Source of the DNA: Ruminococcus flavefaciens
Lineage (GTDB): Bacteria > Bacillota > Clostridia > Oscillospirales > Ruminococcaceae
Assembly (NCBI RefSeq): GCF_900108555.1
Contig: NZ_FNWV01000016.1
Location: forward strand, 1-42,807
DNA length: 42,807 nt
Direction of reading: 5' to 3'
The position numbers and the translations under genes are program-made. Shown here one piece after another: positions 14,647-21,520 of the stretch (positions within the stretch are counted from its first letter, which is position 1; every line of letters starts with the position of its first letter). The notes below the pieces were generated by a model. That model ran no database searches. It was not told where the DNA came from and worked only from the letters and a program-made list of their open reading frames with translations.

Positions 14647-16872
14647 ATGAAAAAGAGTATAAGTTTGATATTATCTGTGTGTGTATGTGCAGCTGCTAAT
14701 ATACCACAATTCACATCAGCCTTTGAACCTGTTCCTCATTTTACTTCGACATTTGTACAGCCCTATTACAGCGATTTCCTTGATACAGAGCGCTGGGAAC
14801 AGACTTTCAATAAAGCTAAGAAGTTAGGCTTTGATACGATGATAATCCCATCTGTTCTATATATACATCAACAGTTTGTCAACACATTCTGGGGTAATCC
14901 ACCTGATCTTGTTTGTCACAGCTGGTTCCCTCTGGAAACTCCTGTTGCCTATGATGTTCGATGTAGCGGAGATAGTATCAAACCTGCTCTTGAGGCTGCA
15001 AAGAATACTGATATGAAGCTATGGTTTGGAACTGTAAGCGATAATACATGGATTTCACCTACAGACGAAAATGTCAACAGTTACGAGAGCTGGAGCAATA
15101 AAAACTCTGAGCTTAGCAGTTCTATCATATCAGAGATCTGGTCTCGCTACGGAGAGGAATACGGAGATCAGATAGCAGGCTGGTACTATTCAAACAATTT
15201 TAATAACTTTGAAAACGCCTGTAACGGTAATGATGACGGAGAGATTGCTCGGATTATCAGCAATAATATAAATGCAAATATATCTGCGATAGAGGAAAAC
15301 TGTCCTGATAAACCCATAATGCTGAATCCATTTTACTATTACGATAATTCTACTTCAGAGCAGTTTGGCACATTTCTAACTGAGCTTTTAGCTGCTTCGG
15401 AGATTCGCCCTATAGATATTTACACTGCTAAGGATATGAGCGGACTTGCAGCAGATGTTACTGTGAAAAGCAAATGGATAGAAGCACAGAAAATAGCAGT
15501 AGGGGATAAAATGCATTTCTGGGTTGAAAATTCTATTGGTATTTTTGGCAGCTTAACAGATATGGAAATTCTGCATAAGAATTACAACGCGACCTATAAG
15601 CTTGGAGAAGCAAGTATCATCGATTATATTGACTTTTTCGCAAGTGAAGGTATTGAAAAGGACGATTATTTTACAGACTTTATGTCTGGTATCATAAGAG
15701 GTGATGTTAATGACGACGGGGAGTTCAACGTTGCTGATCTTCTGCTGTTTCAGAAGTGGCTTATGGGAGCTCATGATGCAGAGCTGACAAACTGGAAAGC
15801 GGCTGATTTTTACAAAGACGAACGCCTTGATTCCTTTGATCTTTGTTTAATGAGAAAAAGACTTGTTGAAAAAAATAAAATTGAAATCATAAACGATGAT
15901 CCAAAAGAAGAACAGGGCATAGTAGTACATAATACCGAGGAGCTTTATACTGCCGTGGAAAATGCAAAAGCAGGCGATCTGATCAAAGTCACATCGGGGG
16001 AATACGATTTGTCGGGAAAGACCTTGAAAGCCACAGCTGATGGTACAGAAGAAAATCATATAACCATAAAAGCATTTGACAGTGATGAACCTCCTGTATT
16101 CAAATGCAAGGCTGCAGAAAACGGATATGTTATGCATATTACAGGCGACTACTGGAACGTTGAAGGTATTGTTTTCACTAATGCGCAGAAGGGAATAGTT
16201 ATGGATAATTCAAACCATTCTATGATATCTGACTGTGAAATACACACCGTTGGTGCAGAGGCAATAGCTATTCGTGACGGAAGCTCTTACTGTATGATCA
16301 ATAAATGCTATATCCACGATACCGGCCTTGTGTCCCCCGGATACGGTGAAGGTGTTTATATAGGCAGCTCTAAGGATAAAACGGAGTTTGACTTCAAATG
16401 CGACCATAATAAAGTGATGGACTGCACCTTTATAAATGTTGCCGCAGAGCATATCGACATCAAGGAGTATACTACCGATACTGAGATAAGCGGATGTACC
16501 TTCTATGGCGACGGAATTACAGGGGAGAACTATGCCGGAAGCTTCATAGACATCAAGGGCAACGATTGTTATGTCCATGACAATACTGGTTACAGAAACG
16601 GCAACCCAAAAATAGTAGCTGCATTTGAGATACACGAGCAGGTGCAGGGCTGGGGCTATCACCAGTTTTTTGAGAAAAATACCCTCTATATGGATCAGCC
16701 ATATAGAGCTGAGAATTCAAATCGCAGAATGTATGTAGTAGACGGCTGGTTCAGTGATTTCACTGTAAAGTCTAATCAAGTGGATTACGGTGAAGGTCTT
16801 GTTCCAGCCGACAAGAAGTATCATTACAACTGCGACAATGTCTCTATTATTCAGGAACCGCTTACTTTTTAA
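14647..16872 (+). CDS. Secreted DUF4434 - dockerin - right-handed beta-helix protein
   Basis: The protein has 741 residues and AGGAGG before ATG 14647. A signal peptide (cleavage near TSA25) leads into a TIM-barrel-like DUF4434 domain (about 30-345, starting FVQPYYSDFLDTERWEQTF), a group related to glycoside hydrolases. Residues about 352-414 form a two-repeat type I dockerin (GDVNDDGEFNVADLLLFQKW; then KDERLDSFDLCLMRKRL). Residues about 424-741 show right-handed beta-helix repeats (VEGIVFTNAQKGIVMDNSNH; ISDCEIHTVGAEAIAIRD) like those of polysaccharide lyases. It is probably docked to a scaffoldin and acts on plant polysaccharide. The dockerin lies between two putative catalytic domains, an uncommon order. 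Confidence 0.85.
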   Translation: MKKSISLILSVCVCAAANIPQFTSAFEPVPHFTSTFVQPYYSDFLDTERWEQTFNKAKKLGFDTMIIPSVLYIHQQFVNTFWGNPPDLVCHSWFPLETPVAYDVRCSGDSIKPALEAAKNTDMKLWFGTVSDNTWISPTDENVNSYESWSNKNSELSSSIISEIWSRYGEEYGDQIAGWYYSNNFNNFENACNGNDDGEIARIISNNINANISAIEENCPDKPIMLNPFYYYDNSTSEQFGTFLTELLAASEIRPIDIYTAKDMSGLAADVTVKSKWIEAQKIAVGDKMHFWVENSIGIFGSLTDMEILHKNYNATYKLGEASIIDYIDFFASEGIEKDDYFTDFMSGIIRGDVNDDGEFNVADLLLFQKWLMGAHDAELTNWKAADFYKDERLDSFDLCLMRKRLVEKNKIEIINDDPKEEQGIVVHNTEELYTAVENAKAGDLIKVTSGEYDLSGKTLKATADGTEENHITIKAFDSDEPPVFKCKAAENGYVMHITGDYWNVEGIVFTNAQKGIVMDNSNHSMISDCEIHTVGAEAIAIRDGSSYCMINKCYIHDTGLVSPGYGEGVYIGSSKDKTEFDFKCDHNKVMDCTFINVAAEHIDIKEYTTDTEISGCTFYGDGITGENYAGSFIDIKGNDCYVHDNTGYRNGNPKIVAAFEIHEQVQGWGYHQFFEKNTLYMDQPYRAENSNRRMYVVDGWFSDFTVKSNQVDYGEGLVPADKKYHYNCDNVSIIQEPLTF

Positions 16873-16917
16873 ATTTAAGACGATTGCTAATATCAATGAA
16901 ATAACGGTCAAAGCAGT

Positions 16918-17013
16918 TCGTATGAAGAAAAAACAGGCGTTTTTTACAAGAATTTACACGAAAAAAGGCGATATAATGTTATGAAAAATGCCAGCTCCAT
17001 TATGGATCTGGCA
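16918..17013 (+). repeat. Dispersed repeat family, copy D (short)
   Basis: It shares GAAGAAAAAACAGGC exactly with the copy at 24.97 kb, then TTTACAAGAA-TTTACACGAA direct repeats, AAAAAAGGCGATATAATGTTATG and a hairpin of the GCCAGCTCC type (here GCCAGCTCCAT...TGGATCTGGC). Confidence 0.7.
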
Positions 17014-17044
17014 TGAGTATGGTTGCAGTAGACTAAGGTCTATT

Positions 17045-17065
17045 GACACAGTGTAAAACTGTGTC
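17045..17065. terminator. Hairpin GACACAG/CTGTGTC
   Basis: A seven-base perfect stem with a TGTAAAA loop, in the non-coding stretch between the beta-helix protein gene and the second LysR module. Its function is unclear. Confidence 0.4.
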
Positions 17066-17129
17066 ATATAAGTGCTTTTTTCGCTTTTGCAATATTTCAA
17101 ATTATATGGACAGTTTAATGAAAAAAGAA

Positions 17130-17155
17130 GGAGCCGTTAACGGCTCCATTCTTAT
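17130..17155. terminator. Palindromic terminator-like hairpin
   Basis: GGAGCCGTTAACGGCTCC followed by ATTCTTATTT, just downstream of the leftward recombinase remnant. Confidence 0.6.
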
Positions 17156-17232
17156 TTATATATGCTTGTCTTCATACTCCTTGATGCGGCGGTAAAAGGT
17201 GTTGGCACGCAGGCCCATTTCTTTCTGAAACC
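17156..17232 (-). pseudogene. Serine recombinase C-terminal scar
   Basis: Twenty-odd codons ending at TAA 17156 read QKEMGLRANTFYRRIKEYED, the classic last helix-turn-helix of a resolvase-type recombinase. Nothing of the catalytic domain remains. It ends 24 bases from the LysR gene, which probably moved into or next to an old element. Confidence 0.65.
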
Positions 17233-17255
17233 ATACAAAAGTAAAAACTTAGCTA

Positions 17256-18095
17256 TTATAATACTTTATACAGCTGTCCGAACTGTTTATCATTCTCCTT
17301 CAGACAGACAAGGAAATATCTCACCTCAGCCTCTTCGTCTGTAATGGGGACTTGAATGCGGTCTGAACTGTTTCCGAAAAACTCATTTGCAGTATCTGTG
17401 CTAAATGACGGGAGGACAGAGGCATTGACGATCTCGTCAAAAGTAAAGCGGTCATTTTGGATCAGAAATCTGGAATGCGGCATCTTTCTGACGGCCATAT
17501 CGTGCCAGAATCCGATCTCCGACATCAGCAGGAAGCTCTCGCCGTCAAGGTCGGAGAAGGACAGCGCGGCTTCATTTGCAAGCCTGTGTGTCGGCGGCAG
17601 CGAGAAGAACAGCTTTTCCGTTCCACAGGCAGTGCTGATATAGTGTTTATCCTCGGGATGAAAATGCAGCACGATCAGCTGATACTGTCCGTTGTGGAGA
17701 CCTTCCAGCAGTTCCGTTTCCTCCGTGATCTCCGTTTGTATCGTCATGGTCGGGTATAATTGCGACAGAAGCGGAGTCAGTTTCCATATGGGTGCGGGCG
17801 CACAGACACCAAGCGAAATCGTCCTGCGGCTGCGGTCAAAGTCACGTACCTGCTTTGCAATGCCATCAATCTCTGACAAGGCTTTCCTGGCAAGCTCAGC
17901 GGTCAGTATGCCGTTTTCGTTGAGCTCCAGTTTATTGCGGCTGCGTACAAACAGCGGTACACCAATCTCTTCCTCCAGTTTTCTCATATTCCGACTCAGT
18001 GCTGGCTGCGAAAGATACAGCCGTTCGGCAGCTTCGGAAAGTGTGCCGTATTCTTTGAATGCGGCAAGCTGACGCAGAAGATATAACTCACACAT
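17256..18095 (-). CDS. LysR-family transcriptional regulator of the flavodoxin operon
   Basis: The protein has 279 residues and GAGGTG before ATG 18095. The N-terminal winged HTH (about 1-60: LSEAAERLYLSQPALSRNMRKLEE) is followed by a substrate-binding-like effector domain. It is divergent from the flavodoxin/aldo-keto reductase/DXS-like operon across 154 bases, which it probably activates. It is a paralogue-type partner of the LysR gene at 13092, although the sequences are clearly different. Confidence 0.92.
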   Translation of the reverse strand: MCELYLLRQLAAFKEYGTLSEAAERLYLSQPALSRNMRKLEEEIGVPLFVRSRNKLELNENGILTAELARKALSEIDGIAKQVRDFDRSRRTISLGVCAPAPIWKLTPLLSQLYPTMTIQTEITEETELLEGLHNGQYQLIVLHFHPEDKHYISTACGTEKLFFSLPPTHRLANEAALSFSDLDGESFLLMSEIGFWHDMAVRKMPHSRFLIQNDRFTFDEIVNASVLPSFSTDTANEFFGNSSDRIQVPITDEEAEVRYFLVCLKENDKQFGQLYKVL

Positions 18096-18144
18096 ATCAT
18101 CACCTCAGTATGATTTTGATTTATAGCAGTATCCGATATTAGCA

Positions 18145-18174
18145 TTGTAAAAATCCAAAATAGTATGCTATAAT
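18145..18174 (+). promoter_or_regulatory. Promoter of the flavodoxin operon
   Basis: TTGTAA (18145-18150), 18 bases and TATAAT (18169-18174). The weak -35 suits an activator such as the divergent LysR protein. Confidence 0.65.
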
Positions 18175-18249
18175 ATGCTTGTAACATGATATCTGTTCTG
18201 ATTATAACACAAACCAGTATCAAAATCAATACCGGAAAAGAGGGATCAT

Positions 18250-18705
18250 ATGCCGGAGAGAAAATTTCTGACTGTATTCTTTTCATGGGGCGGACACACA
18301 AGAAAGACTGCCAAAATGATCGCAAAAACAACAAGCGGCGATCTGTTTGAGCTGAAACCGGAAAAAGCGTACTCAAAAATATACCCCATCTGTGCGGCAC
18401 AGGCGAAAAAAGAACGTGACAAAGACACACGACCTCCCTATGTAGGTGGTATTGCGGATATATCACAGTATACCGACATTGTGATCGGTTATCCGGCATG
18501 GTGGTATACCTGCCCGATGATCGTGCTGAGTTTTCTTGAGCAATACGACCTGACCGGTAAAAATGTATATATTTTCAATACCCACGGCGGAAGCGGTTCT
18601 GTCGGCACGGACGATATCAAGAAGCTGTGCAAGGGAAATGTCCACAAAAGCATTGACGGAAATCACCTGACAGAAGCTGATGTCAGAGAATGGCTGAACC
18701 TATAA
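18250..18705 (+). CDS. Flavodoxin family protein
   Basis: The protein has 151 residues and GAGGGATC before ATG 18250. The FMN phosphate loop FFSWGGHTRKTAKMIA lies at about 10-25, and the IGYPAWWYTCPMIVLSFLE flavin-contact region at about 79-97. The NTHGGSGSV segment fits the flavodoxin_4 group often found beside aldo/keto reductases. It probably carries electrons in the cytoplasm for the reductive unit encoded downstream. It is the first gene of the operon and is followed by an AKR gene after 18 bases. Confidence 0.92.
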   Translation: MPERKFLTVFFSWGGHTRKTAKMIAKTTSGDLFELKPEKAYSKIYPICAAQAKKERDKDTRPPYVGGIADISQYTDIVIGYPAWWYTCPMIVLSFLEQYDLTGKNVYIFNTHGGSGSVGTDDIKKLCKGNVHKSIDGNHLTEADVREWLNL

Positions 18706-18723
18706 GACAAGGAGGAACTTATT

Positions 18724-19584
18724 ATGGAATTCGTAACACTGAACACAGGAGCAAAAATGCCGATTGAGGGCTTCGGCGTATTTCAAGTGCCCGATGCGGC
18801 TGTCTGCGAACAGGCTGTATATGATGCAATCAAGACAGGATATCGCCTTATCGACACTGCACAAGCCTATATGAATGAAGCGGCTGTCGGAAAAGCTGTC
18901 CACCGTGCGATTGCTGACGGACTTGTAAGCCGTGAGGAACTATTCATCACCACGAAGCTGTGGGTATCAAACATGAAAACAGAAGACGGCGCCTATGCTT
19001 CTCTGAAGAAATCTCTTGCAAAGCTTGATATGGAGTATATTGATCTGATCCTGATCCATCAGCCTATGGGCGATTATTTTGCAGGCTACCGTGCGCTTGA
19101 AAAAGCTTACAAAGAGGGTTGGGTAAAGGGGATCGGCATATCAAATTTCTATCCTGCTATTCTTGCAAATTTCTGTGAGAATGTAGAAATCATGCCTGCT
19201 GTCAATCAGGTTGAACTGCACCCGTTCTTTACGCAGGACAGTGCGATCACGCTCATGAAGGAATACGGTATCGCACCACAGGCATGGGGACCTCTCGCAG
19301 AGGGCAGACACGGTATCTTCACCCACCCTGTACTGACGGAGATCGGATCAAAATATGGTAAGACCGCTGCACAAATTGCGCTGAAATGGAATGCTCAGAG
19401 AGGTGTTTCGATCCTGCCAAAATCCGTTCATGTGGAACGTATGGAGCAGAATTTTGACATCTGGGACTTCACCCTTTCAGACGAGGATATGCAGAAGATC
19501 GCGGCACTTGATCTTGGGCACAGCGAGATAGTTGACCACAGCGATCCTGCATTCGTAAAGATTATAAATGGTTTCAAGATCTGA
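18724..19584 (+). CDS. Aldo/keto reductase
   Basis: The protein has 286 residues and AAGGAGG before ATG 18724. It has a full-length NADPH-dependent TIM barrel with catalytic D44, Y49, K78 and H112, GIGISNF and the NQVELHPFF segment, and ILPKSVHVERMEQN near the cofactor phosphate. It reduces aldehydes or ketones in the cytoplasm; the exact substrate is unknown. It is the same family as the C-terminal part of the 518-residue lipoprotein fusion but more diverged in the loops. It lies 13 bases before the DXS-like gene and is probably co-transcribed with it. Confidence 0.95.
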   Translation: MEFVTLNTGAKMPIEGFGVFQVPDAAVCEQAVYDAIKTGYRLIDTAQAYMNEAAVGKAVHRAIADGLVSREELFITTKLWVSNMKTEDGAYASLKKSLAKLDMEYIDLILIHQPMGDYFAGYRALEKAYKEGWVKGIGISNFYPAILANFCENVEIMPAVNQVELHPFFTQDSAITLMKEYGIAPQAWGPLAEGRHGIFTHPVLTEIGSKYGKTAAQIALKWNAQRGVSILPKSVHVERMEQNFDIWDFTLSDEDMQKIAALDLGHSEIVDHSDPAFVKIINGFKI

Positions 19585-19597
19585 GGAGGATAAAACT

Positions 19598-21349
19598 ATG
19601 TACTTAGAAAATATCAACGGCCCTGCCGACATCAAAAAGCTGGAGGTTTCTCAGCTTCAGGTACTTGCAGATGAGACAAGAGCCGCACTCATCAATAAGA
19701 TCAGCAAAGCCGGCGGACATCAGGGACCAAACCTCGGTGTGGTGGAGTTGACTGTGGCATTTCATTATGTATTCGATTCCCCGAAGGACATGATCGTTTT
19801 TGACGTATCCCACCAGTGCTATCCGCACAAGATTCTGACCGGAAGAAAAGAGGCATTTCTGGATGAGACGCATTTCGGCGATGTGACAGGCTATACTAAT
19901 CCGAATGAAAGTGAACACGATATGTTCATTGTCGGTCATACTTCGACCTCTGTTTCTCTGGCGCTCGGACTTGCAAAGGGACGCGACCTGAATCAGCGCA
20001 GTGAGAATATCATCGCACTCATCGGCGACGGTTCCCTTTCTGGCGGCGAGGCGCTTGAGGCTCTCGACTACGCAGGAGAGTACGACAGGAACCTCATTAT
20101 CATCGTGAATGACAACGACCAAAGTATCGCTGAAAATCACGGCGGACTCTACAAAACGCTGAAAAAGCTCCGTGAATCAAACGGCACTGCCGAGGACAAT
20201 CTGTTCCGTGCAATGGGACTGGACTACCGCTATCTCGATGACGGTCACGATACCACAAAGCTTGTTGAACTGTTTGAGAGTGTGAAGGACATCGACCACC
20301 CTGTTGTGCTGCATATCCACACGATCAAGGGAAAAGGTCTGCCCTATGCAGAAAAAGACCGTGAAAGCTGGCACGCAGGCGGTCCCTTCCATGTTGAGGA
20401 CGGCTCTCCGCTGTATCCTTATGAGGACGGCGAAAGTGTCATGTTCAACTGCCTGAAAGAAATGCTGGACACGAACGGGAATGCCATTGTTCTGAACGCC
20501 GCAACTCCTATGGGACTGGGCTTTGTTCAGGGTGTCCGTGAGGAATATGTTGACCGCGGACAGTTCATTGACGTCGGCATCGCAGAGGAAAACGCAGTCG
20601 CTATGGCAGGAGGTATCGCAAGAAACGGCGGCACGGCGGTATTCGGCACATTCGCTCCTTTCTATCAGCGTACATACGACCAGATGTCACATGATGTGTG
20701 TCTGAATGACAGTCCTGCAACTTTCCTGATACTTAGCCCCGGTGCCTACGGTATGAATTCCAATACGCATATTGCGCTCTGCGATATTCAGATGTTTGCT
20801 CATATCCCGAATCTCATTTATCTTGCACCCGCAAGCAATGAGGAATTCGTGCAGATGTTCCGCTATGCAACCACGCAGAAGCAGCACCCTGTTGCGATCA
20901 GAGTGGTGGACAATCTGAAATCGACAGGTGTCGCTGACGATACTGATTACTCAGTTCTGAAAAACAAGATCGAACGCAAGGGCAGCAAGGTCGCACTCTT
21001 TGCAGTGGGCGGACTTGTTCCCATGGCACTGGAAGCGGCTGACAAGATCAAGGCTCAGACCGGTACAGAGATCACGGTCATCAATCCGAGATTTGTCAGC
21101 GGTGTAGACGAGGATCTTCTTGATTCACTGAAAAAAGACCACAGCCTTGTCATCACCATTGAGGACGGTGAAGTTATGGGCGGCTACGGACAGAATATTG
21201 CAGCATTCTACGGCGATTCTGATATGCGGGTACGCTGCCGTGGCATTTCCAAGGCGTTCCACACGGAATTCAAGGCTGAGGAACTGCTTGATGCTCATGG
21301 TATTTCCGTGGATAAGCTGACTGCTGAGATAATCTGTGCGTTGAAATAA
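19598..21349 (+). CDS. DXS-like thiamine-diphosphate enzyme (1-deoxy-D-xylulose-5-phosphate synthase family)
   Basis: ATG 19598 is chosen for GAGGAGGA upstream; an in-frame ATG at 19568 lies inside the AKR gene. The 583 residues include H41, H72 (SHQCYPHKILTGR), the thiamine-diphosphate motif GDG(143-145)...N171, a glutamate in the transketolase pyrimidine-domain segment VGIAEENAVAMAGG, and YDQMSHDVCL typical of DXS. DXS joins pyruvate and glyceraldehyde 3-phosphate for isoprenoid, thiamine and pyridoxal synthesis. It is shorter than standard DXS (about 620-630) and sits in a LysR/flavodoxin/AKR operon, so it may be a specialised paralogue with another keto or aldehyde pair. Confidence 0.88.
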   Translation: MYLENINGPADIKKLEVSQLQVLADETRAALINKISKAGGHQGPNLGVVELTVAFHYVFDSPKDMIVFDVSHQCYPHKILTGRKEAFLDETHFGDVTGYTNPNESEHDMFIVGHTSTSVSLALGLAKGRDLNQRSENIIALIGDGSLSGGEALEALDYAGEYDRNLIIIVNDNDQSIAENHGGLYKTLKKLRESNGTAEDNLFRAMGLDYRYLDDGHDTTKLVELFESVKDIDHPVVLHIHTIKGKGLPYAEKDRESWHAGGPFHVEDGSPLYPYEDGESVMFNCLKEMLDTNGNAIVLNAATPMGLGFVQGVREEYVDRGQFIDVGIAEENAVAMAGGIARNGGTAVFGTFAPFYQRTYDQMSHDVCLNDSPATFLILSPGAYGMNSNTHIALCDIQMFAHIPNLIYLAPASNEEFVQMFRYATTQKQHPVAIRVVDNLKSTGVADDTDYSVLKNKIERKGSKVALFAVGGLVPMALEAADKIKAQTGTEITVINPRFVSGVDEDLLDSLKKDHSLVITIEDGEVMGGYGQNIAAFYGDSDMRVRCRGISKAFHTEFKAEELLDAHGISVDKLTAEIICALK

Positions 21350-21478
21350 TAATCTATTTCACATGAAAAGAAGTTCGCTTATTAAAGGACTACCAATATG
21401 AAGGTCTGCGACTTTTCTGAAAGTTTGTTTCAAGACATGTGTGACGGTCAGCATTGAAAAGTGAATATAATGATAGCA

Positions 21479-21516
21479 TCAAAAACGGCACTTCAGAAAG
21501 AGAAGTGCCGTTTTTT
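21479..21516. terminator. Bidirectional terminator between convergent genes
   Basis: AAAACGGCACTTC-agaaaga-GAAGTGCCGTTTTTT, with A-run and T-run on both sides, serves the DXS-like gene and the CotH gene. Confidence 0.95.
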
Positions 21517-21520
21517 CATA

